In this document: positions 7,298 to 15,268 of the stretch, in pieces
Numbering within the stretch: the first letter of the stretch is position 1
Layout: each line of letters opens with the position of its first letter
Source: Desulfobacterales bacterium
GTDB lineage: Bacteria; Desulfobacterota; Desulfobacteria; Desulfobacterales; ETH-SRB1
Length of the DNA: 33,173 nt
Assembly (NCBI GenBank): GCA_030610995.1
Contig: JAUWQO010000019.1
Coordinates: forward strand, 1-33,173
Direction: 5' to 3'
Program-made: the position numbers and the translations under genes
The notes under the pieces: model-generated
Databases searched by the model: none
The model's input: only the letters and a program-made list of their open reading frames with translations
Told to the model about the DNA's origin: nothing

Positions 7298-7337
7298 AAA
7301 TGCAATTCATATCGCCCAGTTGCGCTACCACTACTGA
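7195..7337 (+). pseudogene. yoeB: yoeB toxin remnant, 5'-deleted and frameshifted
   Basis: In a frame different from yefM, the sequence reads [18 protein letters not shown] followed by YWSRRITDE, the conserved YoeB core and active-site region. Near the end, another frame reads AQLRYHY and stop at 7337, which is the YoeB C-terminus. The first half of YoeB is absent, and a frameshift separates the two parts. This is a dead toxin whose remains are translated out of frame as the tail of YefM. Confidence 0.85.
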
Positions 7338-7350
7338 TTATTTCCTTTAG

Positions 7351-7399
7351 CCACAAGATTGCCGCGTCGCTTTGCTCCTCGCAATGACCAGAATTGACC
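7351..7399. repeat. 49-bp dispersed repeat, copy 1
   Basis: The sequence ccacaagattgccgcgtcgctt and onward through ctcctcgcaatgaccagaattgacc differs by one base from 22589-22637. Its core is the inverse of the gtcattgcgaggagcaaagcgac hairpin at 23798. It is a REP-like intergenic repeat lying between the yoeB remnant and selB. Confidence 0.8.
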
Positions 7400-7494
7400 C
7401 TGCGGTGAATATAAAAACTGTAATAGCTCGACTACATTAGTTTTGATGTTTTAATCTGGAACATCCTGTTAATCCTGTCAAAAAAATTAAATTG

Positions 7495-9405
7495 CTACCT
7501 GTTCCTTAATTTTCGGCTGTCACCTACTCGAAGGGTTATATTTGTGGAATCAAAATATTCTATTAGCGGGATTAAATACTTGCGGGATACTAATGCCATC
7601 TCTTTGAACTGCGGCGTTGTAATTTCTTCATGAGATTTTAAATAATCAATTAGACGTTTTTTCAACTCGTTAACAGCCTCTGCATGGAAATAGAGATTCT
7701 CTTTTACCTTAAGCAGAAATCCTTCGTCAACAAGCAGCATCAGCACATCTTTTGCCTGCTTCGAATCAACATCAAGCAACCCGCTTAGTTCTTTGAAGTA
7801 CGGGGGAGTCAGCCCGCTTTTAAGATAGGCGTCCAGCATTTTTGTTCTTATGTCGGCCTGATCAACTTTTAGAGAAACAGTATGCGAAGATAAACGGACA
7901 CTATTTTCTTCCTGAACAATCACCTTGTCCTTTATCATCCGGTTAAGTATAAGACTGAAAAGCTTTGTTCCCAGAGCAAAAGGAAACTTTGATCTTAATT
8001 CCTCTTTTGACATGCCGGCCTTTAAAGGATTTGATTTGTGGTAATTTGACAGATAATCGAGTGTTTCTTTCTCTAATTTTTCAATGCCGTTATTATGAAT
8101 GTAAATTCGATTTTCCCTGTCGAAACAGACGATTGTTTTTTTTGACAAAAGCCCTTGGATGGAATTATCGAGCTGTTTTTCAGGAAGGTTGGTCATTATT
8201 TTAAGATCGGCAAAGGAAACGCCTGCATAACCGGAATCATCAGCATGAGATGAAATTATTTCTTCGGGTATGTTATCGACAATCCCCTTTAATAGTTTGA
8301 TTACCTCCGGTTTAAAGCGTTTGTGTTTTCGGGGTATGGGATTTAATATATGCCCGCCGCCAATAGTTCGTATCGGGGAATAACTTCTTATTACAAACTT
8401 GTCATCCTTTACTGCCGCAACCGGAGAGTCGAGCCTAATCTGAGCAAGAGTTGTTTCGCCGGGAAGAAGTTCCTCCTTTTCAAGAAGAATAAGAATGCCT
8501 AACACTTCACTGGTTCCTGTGTGAAATCTGATGCGCATCCGGTTTTTAGCTGATTTATTATTGCTGCCAAGATAGTTAACCAACACGTCTATCATGAAGC
8601 TCGGCCTTAAGTCGTTCGGAGTAGATAATACCTCTCCGCGGGCTACGGAAGACTTTTCAAGCCCCTGAAAATTAATGGCTGTGCGCATTCCGGCTTCCGC
8701 AACATTCAGGCTTTGGTTATGAACCTGAATTCCACGGACCTTTGATGTAATGCCTGACGGATATATCATAACAGTATCTCCGACATGGATACTTCCTGAT
8801 ATAAGTGTTCCGGTAATTACCGTCCCAAATCCCTTCATACTGAAAACACGGTCAACAGGAAGGCGAAACAGGCCGGTTGATGTGCGCACAGGAATTAAGG
8901 CGCTTAGTTCATCCAGGGTTCTGATAAATTCCGGTATTCCTTTGCCTGTGGTAGATGATACAGGCACAATTGGACTGTCTTCCAGAAATGTTCCCCGGAG
9001 AAATTCTTTGATATCATCCAGCACAAGTTCCAGCCATTCCTGATCCACAAGGTCTATTTTAGTCAGAGCGACAAAACCGTGTTTTAAGCCTAACAGAGAA
9101 CATATCTCCATGTGTTCTCTGGTCTGGGGCATTACCCCTTCATCAGCGGCAATAACCAGCGTTACAATATCGATCCCTGTGGCGCCGGCCACCATGTGCT
9201 TGACAAATTTTTCATGCCCCGGCACATCGACAATTCCAATATGCTGTCCGCCGGGAAGATCCATCGACGCAAAGCCAAGTTCAATTGTTATGCCGCGAAG
9301 CTTTTCCTCCTTTAAGCGGTCGGTATCTATTCCTGTGACAGCCTTAATAAGCGAGGTTTTGCCGTGATCAATATGCCCGGCGGTTCCTAAAATAATCTGT
9401 TTCAA
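7495..9405 (-). CDS. selB: Selenocysteine-specific translation elongation factor SelB
   Basis: A 636-residue protein of normal SelB length. The N-terminal GTPase has G1 GHIDHGKT near residue 10, the switch II region DVPGHEKF and the G4 motif TKID, followed by EF-Tu-like beta-barrel domains (domain II near [10 protein letters not shown]). The C-terminal half, with repeated winged-helix segments, is the part that binds the SECIS hairpin. SelB delivers selenocysteyl-tRNA to UGA codons. The gene shows the cell makes selenoproteins, though selA, selC and selD are not in the window. It lies alone between toxin-antitoxin remnants. Confidence 0.97.
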   Translation of the reverse strand: MKQIILGTAGHIDHGKTSLIKAVTGIDTDRLKEEKLRGITIELGFASMDLPGGQHIGIVDVPGHEKFVKHMVAGATGIDIVTLVIAADEGVMPQTREHMEICSLLGLKHGFVALTKIDLVDQEWLELVLDDIKEFLRGTFLEDSPIVPVSSTTGKGIPEFIRTLDELSALIPVRTSTGLFRLPVDRVFSMKGFGTVITGTLISGSIHVGDTVMIYPSGITSKVRGIQVHNQSLNVAEAGMRTAINFQGLEKSSVARGEVLSTPNDLRPSFMIDVLVNYLGSNNKSAKNRMRIRFHTGTSEVLGILILLEKEELLPGETTLAQIRLDSPVAAVKDDKFVIRSYSPIRTIGGGHILNPIPRKHKRFKPEVIKLLKGIVDNIPEEIISSHADDSGYAGVSFADLKIMTNLPEKQLDNSIQGLLSKKTIVCFDRENRIYIHNNGIEKLEKETLDYLSNYHKSNPLKAGMSKEELRSKFPFALGTKLFSLILNRMIKDKVIVQEENSVRLSSHTVSLKVDQADIRTKMLDAYLKSGLTPPYFKELSGLLDVDSKQAKDVLMLLVDEGFLLKVKENLYFHAEAVNELKKRLIDYLKSHEEITTPQFKEMALVSRKYLIPLIEYFDSTNITLRVGDSRKLRNR

Positions 9406-9466
9406 TTGGGATGTCTTCCTTTATAAGACCTTGTGAATTTGTGTTGTCAGCCATTCTTTTCTGGTC

Positions 9467-9844
9467 TCATGGACGAAATTTTGTAATTTGAATATCTTTT
9501 ACTATTTTGTAATGCTTATCATTGCTGGTAATAATCGGCAAACCATATGCTACGGCTGTGGCGCCGATTAATGCGTCAGCTAATTGCAACGAATGGCTTA
9601 AGAAATGTTGTTCCACGTAGAACATGGCTTTAGAAGATATTTCTTCGGAAATATACAGTACTTTAGCATTCCATGAATGAATAGACTTACGGAGAGTATT
9701 TAATTCTTTCTTATTTCTCATTCCCTGAACCAGCTCCATATATGTAACAACTGATATGAAAAAATTATTGGCTTTCTCAATAGCCTTATATGCTTTTTCA
9801 TTTCCTTTCATGTACCAAATAAGGACATCTGTATCGATAATCAT
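9467..9844 (-). CDS. vapC: VapC-type PIN-domain ribonuclease toxin
   Basis: A 125-residue protein with a full PIN layout: MIIDTDVLIWYMKG supplies the first acidic residue, SVVTYMELVQGMRN the second, LADALIGATAVAYG the third, and ITSNDKHYKI the fourth. VapC toxins cleave tRNA or rRNA. The gene starts one base after the antitoxin stop, so the two form an operon in the usual antitoxin-first order. Confidence 0.92.
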   Translation of the reverse strand: MIIDTDVLIWYMKGNEKAYKAIEKANNFFISVVTYMELVQGMRNKKELNTLRKSIHSWNAKVLYISEEISSKAMFYVEQHFLSHSLQLADALIGATAVAYGLPIITSNDKHYKIVKDIQITKFRP

Positions 9845-9845
9845 T

Positions 9846-10079
9846 TTAGAATCTGCCTTTTCTCAAGCTCTTTACATATTCTTCAACATTCTGAATGCCT
9901 TCATGTTCTTTCCAAATACCAAATAGTTCGTCTTTTTTAATCTTCTTTCTTTCTTTGTGGTAGGGCACAAGTTTAGCGCAAGGCTTACCTCTATAGGTGA
10001 TAACTACTTCTTCTCCTCTGCTTACGGTGTTCAATAATTCACGCGATTGAAATCTAAGGTCTTTAGCTGTTGCTTTCAT
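9846..10079 (-). CDS. Phd/YefM-type antitoxin of the VapC pair
   Basis: A 77-residue protein beginning MKATAKDLRFQSRELLNTVSRGEEVVITYRGKP, the classic Phd/YefM DNA-binding fold. A charged C-terminal tail (DELFGIWKEHEG, YVKSLRKGRF) would bind the toxin. GAGGAGG lies upstream of the ATG, and a strong promoter lies at 10112-10140. It probably represses its own operon with VapC. Confidence 0.92.
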   Translation of the reverse strand: MKATAKDLRFQSRELLNTVSRGEEVVITYRGKPCAKLVPYHKERKKIKKDELFGIWKEHEGIQNVEEYVKSLRKGRF

Positions 10080-10111
10080 AACAACCTCCTCAACAGATGT
10101 TTATATTTTGA

Positions 10112-10140
10112 ATTGTATATTTCAGAAAAGGGGGTGTCAA
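10112..10140 (-). promoter_or_regulatory. Promoter of the vapC antitoxin-toxin operon
   Basis: On the minus strand, TTGACA (10140-10135), a 17-bp spacer and TACAAT (10117-10112) form a near-consensus sigma-70 promoter. It ends about 32 bp before the antitoxin ATG. Confidence 0.75.
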
Positions 10141-10236
10141 GAATATTTTGTGAAGTGTTTTGGCTTACTGGTCTGTCAGGGAATTGGAAATAAGCTGCAC
10201 AGATCTGGCAAAACGTCCCTATCCCTATCGCCCTTT

Positions 10237-10518
10237 TTATCTTGCTTTAAGGTAGTTTTTTAAATCTCTATAGTAATTTTCATGTGGGCCAATCATTATT
10301 AATTCAAGATCAGCTCCGACAAAGCGATAGGAAAGTAAATATTGAGTGTTTTTAATTTTGCATTTATGAACGTATACTCCACGGAGGTCGCCTTTTTTTT
10401 CCGCTCCAACAGATGGATTTTCGGCAATTTTTAGAATCTGTTTGTCTAATGCCTTTTTTTCTTGTTTGCCGAATTTTTTAACTTTTCGTTCAAATGATCT
10501 GGACTGAAGAATTTTCAT
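10237..10518 (-). CDS. RelE/ParE-superfamily toxin
   Basis: A 93-residue protein starting MKILQSRSFERKVKKFGKQEKKALDKQI, with LRGVYVHKCKIKNTQYLLSYRF and ELIMIGPHENYYRDLKNYL. This is the RelE/ParE fold in the mRNA-interferase-like branch. It follows the ParD-like antitoxin gene with a 6-bp gap. Whether it cleaves mRNA or targets gyrase cannot be read from the sequence. Confidence 0.88.
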   Translation of the reverse strand: MKILQSRSFERKVKKFGKQEKKALDKQILKIAENPSVGAEKKGDLRGVYVHKCKIKNTQYLLSYRFVGADLELIMIGPHENYYRDLKNYLKAR

Positions 10519-10524
10519 TGGCCA

Positions 10525-10743
10525 TTATCCAAATTTGTACTCTGATGATTCACCTTGTTCCAGCTCTGCAAGACCGATAAGGATATCTTTAATCAGACTA
10601 TAGGTTAAATCGGGATTTTCTTCAGCGCATTTTCCAATTAGTGCCCAATGTTCAATCTGGCCAGTTAACGACCGTTTCTCGATTTTACTAAATATCTTTG
10701 CGTCCCGAACCAAATCGTCGGTAATTCTTACCGCGGTTGTCAT
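10525..10743 (-). CDS. ParD-like antitoxin
   Basis: The start at 10743 (MTTAVRITDDLVRDAKIFSKIEKRS) is chosen because GAGGAGG precedes it; the longer track ORF runs through the promoter region. The 72-residue protein has the ribbon-helix-helix N-terminus of the ParD-like family (RSLTGQIEHWALIGKCAEENPDL), then an acidic tail. It pairs with the RelE/ParE-like toxin downstream. TTGCAA/TTGCAT repeats just upstream (about 10780-10830) are candidate operator half-sites. Confidence 0.85.
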   Translation of the reverse strand: MTTAVRITDDLVRDAKIFSKIEKRSLTGQIEHWALIGKCAEENPDLTYSLIKDILIGLAELEQGESSEYKFG

Positions 10744-10898
10744 TATAGTTACCTCCTCTAATATTATTTTAGGTAACGATATTGCAAAAAATAGCAAATT
10801 GCAACATATAATTGCATGGCGCAATATGGCTTGTTGGGCCAAATCCTTTTGCTAAGGACCATTCGTTGCCCATTTGAAACAAATTCGATACTGATCAT

Positions 10899-12644
10899 TT
10901 ATGCGAATGCTGTTTTCTCCAATTCCTCCTTAACACCAAGACCTATTTTTTCAAGGATAACCGGTTTCTTTATATATTTGCCTGCGCCTAATTTTTGGGC
11001 TTTCTTCACATCATTTGTTTCAGCGAACCCACTGACTATGATAGCCTTTTGTTTAGGATGTATCTTTATTATTCTTTCATATGTCTCAAGGCCATTTATA
11101 CCTGGGTCCATAATCATATCAAGCAATATCAAATCTACGGTATTTTCTTTTAGATATTCAACGGCTTCCTCACCACTGGAAACGGCTTTGGTTTTGTAAC
11201 CTAATGTATCTAACATTTTACTGGATATATCTCTCTGGCTTTCAACATCATCAACAACCAGAATCGTCTCTCCGTTTCCTTTGTAGTCTTTAATAGGTAT
11301 GGACAAATCCTTATCCGACATTTCATCTCTTGTTATTCGGAAGTACAACTCAAATGTTGTGCCGTTCTTGTCACTATTCACATCTATGTAGCCTTTATGA
11401 TCTTGTACAGTATTCCATACCACAGCCAAACCTAAACCGGTACCGCTTCTGCCCATCATCTTCTTTGTGTAGAACGGCTCAAATATTCTCTCAAGGTCAT
11501 CTGATGATATTCCCGAACCATCGTCTGATACAGCCAGAACAGCGTATTCACCAATGTTTACATCATCATATCCCTTTAGAGGTTTGTCTATAGAACGGTT
11601 CATGGTCGATATGGTGACATTGCCGCCACCCTCAATAGCTTCATATGCGTTTGACACCAGGTTCATTACAACCTTCTTCATATGAACAGGAGAACCTGCT
11701 ACGTTAAGTAAGTCGTTATCAAGGTTTGTCTTGACCGTAACTGTAGGATGAAACTGCTCAAGTTTTTTAAACTCTGGAGAATTCAAATAGTTACTGACCG
11801 TGTCATTTAAGTTCAGTGGTTCTTTTGTGGCAGCTACTCCTCTTGCCATGGTTAACAGATCCTGGACAATATCAGCAGCCCTATGTCCGGACTCCTGCAT
11901 TATTTCAACGGGCTTCCTGAGCTTGCTGTCTTCAGGTAAATCCATCAAAATTAATTCCGGATAGCTTACAATCCCTGACAAGACGTTATTTAAGTCGTGG
12001 GCGATACCACCTGCCAAAAGTCCCAAGGACTCCATTTTTTTCGATCTTGCAAGCTTTTCTTCGCTTTTTCGTAGTGCCTTCTCCGCCTGCTTCTTTTCTG
12101 AAATATCGCGTATGGAACCGATAATCTTTACGGGTGTACCCTGGCTATCTCTCATCAACAAGGTATTTATCGAACAGAGGCGTTGGGAACCGTCTTTATC
12201 TTTCAGATGAATTTCATAATCATTAACCTTTCCCTTGTCTAAAATTAGCTTTAAAAATCCCTCCAGTTCTTTTTGGTCTGTATAAATACCATAAAGTGAT
12301 TTCCCGATTAACTCCTTCCTTTTATATTGAGATAATTTCTCAATTGAGGGACTGACTTCTAAAATAGTTCCGTCCATGCCTGCTTCGTAATAGACATCTT
12401 GTAGATTTTCAAATATTCTCCTGTATCTTTCCTTACTCTTCAGCAGCGCCTCCTCACTTTGTTTAATATCTGTAATATCACGTAGTGTTCCCATCATACC
12501 GATAGGCTTATTCGTTTCATCCCGAATGAGTGAATTGTGCATAATGGTTGGAAAGACAGTACCATCACGTTTGACATGCCAAATTTCACCTTTGAAGCTA
12601 CCCTTTTGTTTCATTTCCAGGTTGGTTGCTTCAATATGTGGCAT
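10899..12644 (-). CDS. Hybrid sensor histidine kinase, 5'-truncated
   Basis: The visible 581 residues carry the second half of a PAS/PAC domain (1-60, ending GMMGTLRDITD), a second PAS domain (about 68-185), and HisKA with the phospho-acceptor H216 in GGIAHDLNN. They continue with a HATPase domain (NAYEAIEGGG, DDGSGIS, GTGLGLAVV) and a C-terminal receiver domain (VVDD, LLLDM aspartate, KKP). Directly upstream, the same frame reads GLKISIFHTPEQ before the ATG, clearly PAS sequence, but is then closed by a TAA. No ribosome binding site precedes 12644. The gene has therefore probably lost its sensor N-terminus and may be a pseudogene. Confidence 0.85.
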   Translation of the reverse strand: MPHIEATNLEMKQKGSFKGEIWHVKRDGTVFPTIMHNSLIRDETNKPIGMMGTLRDITDIKQSEEALLKSKERYRRIFENLQDVYYEAGMDGTILEVSPSIEKLSQYKRKELIGKSLYGIYTDQKELEGFLKLILDKGKVNDYEIHLKDKDGSQRLCSINTLLMRDSQGTPVKIIGSIRDISEKKQAEKALRKSEEKLARSKKMESLGLLAGGIAHDLNNVLSGIVSYPELILMDLPEDSKLRKPVEIMQESGHRAADIVQDLLTMARGVAATKEPLNLNDTVSNYLNSPEFKKLEQFHPTVTVKTNLDNDLLNVAGSPVHMKKVVMNLVSNAYEAIEGGGNVTISTMNRSIDKPLKGYDDVNIGEYAVLAVSDDGSGISSDDLERIFEPFYTKKMMGRSGTGLGLAVVWNTVQDHKGYIDVNSDKNGTTFELYFRITRDEMSDKDLSIPIKDYKGNGETILVVDDVESQRDISSKMLDTLGYKTKAVSSGEEAVEYLKENTVDLILLDMIMDPGINGLETYERIIKIHPKQKAIIVSGFAETNDVKKAQKLGAGKYIKKPVILEKIGLGVKEELEKTAFA

Positions 12645-13197
12645 CTGTTCAGGAGTATGAAAAATGGAGATTTTAAGGCCTTATATGACGCTACATTTAA
12701 ATGATTTGTTCACAATATCAATAGGTTCCTATGGCCCGACCCCCCAAGGGACCCCTAGAAAAAGGCAGGGCTATTTCTAACCCTGCCTTTTCATGCCTGA
12801 ACTTTTTTGTGTCAAGGCTTTCTTAGGTTTGGTTGAGCCATTTCCATGGTAGTCGTCCGAACCTGTAATGTATAGCAGTATGTATTAGCTACATTTGTAA
12901 TACATAATTTTATAACAGCAAGAGCTGTACCAGGTTTAAAAAGGGATGTTGTTTTTTGGCTAACTGATTGAAATTGTGGGGGATATTTTTTGGCTTTCGA
13001 AGGCAGGGAAATACTTGACGACAATATGTGCAATAGATTTCATTTTGGAAGGGATATTCTTTTTCATAAAGTGGGAGTTCATTTCACATTTGGGTTGCTC
13101 GTTATTAATATAAACAGTTTTAAAGAATTTCTTATCTTTGTTTCAAGCAGGGTGTGTGTGTTTCTTTATCTGTGGAGTAAGATGAGTTGATTTTTAC
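12645..13197. other. Spacer between kinase remnant and element
   Basis: The first about 40 bases are the PAS remnant of the kinase. A terminator hairpin lies at 12759-12791. The short ORFs at 12812 (minus) and 12990 (plus) lack a ribosome binding site and recognisable sequence. The region ends at the element's left repeat. I see no gene here. Confidence 0.5.
12759..12791. terminator. Rho-independent terminator hairpin
   Basis: AAAAGGCAGGG and CCCTGCCTTTT form a perfect stem around a CTATTTCTAA loop. A and T tracts on its sides allow function on either strand. It probably once ended a gene to its right, or shields the kinase remnant. Confidence 0.75.
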
Positions 13198-13257
13198 TTG
13201 GTGCCGGAGGTCGGAATCGAACCGACACGAACTTAAAGTTCGGAGGATTTTGAGTCC
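13198..13257. repeat. attL: 60-bp direct repeat of tRNA-Leu 3' part
   Basis: The 60 bases ttggtgccggaggtcggaat and onward to gaggattttgagtcc are identical to 22459-22518. They cover the CCA end, acceptor strand, T arm, variable arm and part of the anticodon stem-loop of tRNA-Leu, but not the 5' part, so this copy is not a working tRNA. It marks the left end of the integrated element. Confidence 0.95.
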
Positions 13258-13489
13258 GAAAACCCCTCTTCCACTAAATGCACTGATATCAAACAACTAT
13301 CTAAAAACGCAAGATATTTTTTTGCTTTTTATGTTGGGAAATGTTAGGCTTTTTTAGAAAAAAATAGACACGATAGGTACAGAATAAACACAATTTGGGG
13401 GATAGCTTGATCAGCGAAAAGCCGGGATCTCCGCAACCGGCTTCCCCCATTTCTTCAATGCGGAGTTTAACGTCTTGCGGAGGGACAGC

Positions 13490-14074
13490 ATGTCTAAGCA
13501 ACCTTTTAATAGATTACCAAAAATATCAGATGAACTTAGGGCTTTTATCGAAAGTGATTATAAAGGCATGGTTTCTTATGAAAATAGAGAAAGAGAGGGA
13601 AAAAAATTACATAAAACAGCTAAGGAAACCCGTAAAAAACAACTGAGCCGAGGCTTAAAAAAAGACCTTGATATTTTGGGTTTGGCAAAGAAAAAAAAGT
13701 GGCTTTCAGATAATCAGTATCAAATTGAAAAAAATAAGCTTTTAGACGAAGCAGAACAGAAAAAGCTCAACCATCGAAACGAAGATAAAGAACATATCAA
13801 GCCATTTGGGAAAACCCATTATGGTTTTAATAACTTTGTTTGTCTAAGCTGGTACTTGATAAAAAAAGAAACCGATAGGCCTGACAGCAATATTTTCGGG
13901 TGGATTTCTAATTTCTTAAATGAAAATAATTTTAGAAAACAAAACAATAAACAGTACAATGAAACCGATTTAAGGCGAATTATATACAATCATAATTACG
14001 GCAATGAATCTTCCGGGAAATCTTACATGGAATCGTATTTTGATTTTATGTATTCTGAGTTTATACAGAAATAA
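13490..14074 (+). CDS. Hypothetical protein, first gene of the element
   Basis: The track starts at a TTG, but the ATG at 13490 (MSKQPFNRLPKISDELRAF) with GGAGGG five bases upstream is the better start, giving 194 residues. The N-terminal half is very basic and helical (KKLHKTAKETRKKQ, GLAKKKKWLSD). The C-terminal half is richer in aromatics and asparagine (PFGKTHYGFNNF, FGWISNFLNENNF). I recognise no family. Its base composition is more AT-rich than the neighbouring element genes. It sits just inside attL, a typical place for cargo. Confidence 0.65.
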   Translation: MSKQPFNRLPKISDELRAFIESDYKGMVSYENREREGKKLHKTAKETRKKQLSRGLKKDLDILGLAKKKKWLSDNQYQIEKNKLLDEAEQKKLNHRNEDKEHIKPFGKTHYGFNNFVCLSWYLIKKETDRPDSNIFGWISNFLNENNFRKQNNKQYNETDLRRIIYNHNYGNESSGKSYMESYFDFMYSEFIQK

Positions 14075-14198
14075 TCTTCTTTAACTACCTTTCATCAACT
14101 TCACTATACCTTTAATCCATATTTTCAATAAGGCAAAAGCCTGGCGAATATCAACGGTACCACGATGGTCCCGTTGCCCCAAAACTTTACTTCCTTGT

Positions 14199-14402
14199 TT
14201 ATATTCCTTGACCAGAACTTTCGATAATTGGCTTAATCTCTTCCAACAAATCTTTACGCTTCATAGTTCCCTTCCCTGAACTATGAAAATAAGGAAGTGA
14301 GCGGGTTCCACCGCCGGAACTCGCTTTTTTGTTTGGTATAGCCGCCAACAATTCCCCCAGCTTGGCTTCAGCATCCAGCAGGCTCTCTGCTTCGTTGTTC
14401 AT
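14199..14402 (-). CDS. Small minus-strand ORF, possibly a gene remnant with a frameshift
   Basis: The 67-residue frame reads MNNEAESLLDAEAKLGELLAAIPNKKASSG and GGTRSLP, a pattern like the middle of ParB/methyltransferase-type phage proteins. It then reads MKRKDLLEEIKPIIESSG to a stop. The next minus-strand frame continues from LSKVLVKEYKQGSKVLGQRD to LLKIWIKGIVKLMKGS, ending near 14074, so a frameshift may have split one gene. The opposite orientation to its neighbours and the terminator-like hairpin within it make it doubtful. It could be an eroded gene. Confidence 0.4.
   Translation of the reverse strand: MNNEAESLLDAEAKLGELLAAIPNKKASSGGGTRSLPYFHSSGKGTMKRKDLLEEIKPIIESSGQGI
14300..14330 (+). 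terminator. Rho-independent terminator candidate
   Basis: AGCGGGTTCC, loop ACCGCC and GGAACTCGCT pair over 10 bp with one G-U, followed by a six-T run on the plus strand. It could end the first gene of the element. It overlaps the doubtful minus-strand ORF. Confidence 0.6.
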
Positions 14403-14470
14403 ATTTCTTAATAGTATTTTTTATAGGGACAAAATGCGTCCCCTGTAAAAATACTAATAAAAACAATGAG

Positions 14471-14499
14471 TTGACACATAATATTCGGGGATATATCTT
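14471..14499 (+). promoter_or_regulatory. Promoter of the HTH-primase-helicase operon
   Basis: TTGACA (14471-14476), a 17-bp spacer and TATCTT (14494-14499) lie about 30 bp before the HTH gene's ATG. AAGGAGGGAGG just before that ATG is a very strong ribosome binding site. Confidence 0.72.
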
Positions 14500-14531
14500 A
14501 TTATCAAATAAATTCAAGGAGGGAGGATTGG

Positions 14532-14717
14532 ATGAATGAAAAACTAAAAACCTCACAGGTCGCTCGGATTTGTGGTGTGCACAATCAAACAGTTTTGAAT
14601 TACTGTAAACGTGGGCTAATTACTCCTGCTCGGGATGTGAATAATCATAGGCGATTTTCACAGGTGGATGTTGAAAAGTTGAAGAGAATTCTTTCCGCCC
14701 GGTGGCCGGCTGGATGA
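14532..14717 (+). CDS. MerR/AlpA-type helix-turn-helix protein
   Basis: A 61-residue protein: LKTSQVARICGVHNQTVLNYCKRGLITPAR, then NNHRRFSQVDVEKLKRIL. This is a minimal MerR-like winged HTH of the kind used as excisionase or early regulator in mobile elements. It has a strong ribosome binding site and promoter. Its stop overlaps the ATG of the primase gene (ATGA), so it is first in the replication operon and probably regulates it or excision. Confidence 0.85.
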   Translation: MNEKLKTSQVARICGVHNQTVLNYCKRGLITPARDVNNHRRFSQVDVEKLKRILSARWPAG

Positions 14718-15268
14718 TAGCGGAACTTAAACAAAATATCGATCTCGTGTCGGTCGTAGAATCCGCAGGCGTGGAGCTAAAACGCAGCGGAACCCGGAAA
14801 GTTGGTCTTTGTCCTTTTCATACTGAGAGGACACCGAGCTTTTTTGTCTTCCCGAACAACCGCTTTTACTGCTTTAGCTGCAATTCGAAAGGGGATGTCA
14901 TTGATTTTGTGCAAAGGCTGCATGGCCTGTCATTTAAGGATGCTTTGAAGTATTTGGGAATTGAGAGGGGCCGCGTAACTCCAAAAATCCGGGAAGACAT
15001 TCAGCAGCGTAAACGTCGGGCGGAGTTGATTAAGCAATTCAAGGATTGGTTAAACCGTTATACAGCCCATGTTGGCGGCTTAATTATTGAAACCGAAGAG
15101 TTGATGAAAGCAGGTATCCCGCCGGAAGACTTGGATTTATACGCTTCGGTGTTTCACATGCTGCCCGTCTGGCACTATCATCTAAGCATTTTGGTAGATG
15201 GGGAAGAAAAAGAACAGTTTTTGCTTTATGAAGAGGCCAAAAAATGGAAGACGACAGATTTAATTTAG
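14714..15268 (+). CDS. CHC2 zinc-finger primase-like protein without catalytic domain
   Basis: The ATG at 14714 forms an ATGA overlap with the HTH gene and is preferred over the GTG at 14702, giving 184 residues. The N-terminal 90 residues are a DnaG-type zinc domain with ligands in LCPFH and FYCFSC, preceded by IDLVSVVESAGVELKR and followed by GDVIDFVQRLHGLSFKDALKYLGI. The rest is a short helical domain with no TOPRIM catalytic motif. DnaG is about 600 residues, so this is only the template-recognition part. It probably works with the adjacent ATPase, whose gene overlaps it by 25 bp. Confidence 0.9.
   Translation: MIAELKQNIDLVSVVESAGVELKRSGTRKVGLCPFHTERTPSFFVFPNNRFYCFSCNSKGDVIDFVQRLHGLSFKDALKYLGIERGRVTPKIREDIQQRKRRAELIKQFKDWLNRYTAHVGGLIIETEELMKAGIPPEDLDLYASVFHMLPVWHYHLSILVDGEEKEQFLLYEEAKKWKTTDLI

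Noticed and set aside
12812-13190. Short ORFs on both strands between the kinase and attL
   Set aside because: No ribosome binding site, no recognisable domain and odd composition; left as spacer.
13198-13300. A second functional tRNA-Leu at the left end
   Set aside because: The 5' half of the tRNA is missing after the repeat ends at 13257. It is only the att copy.
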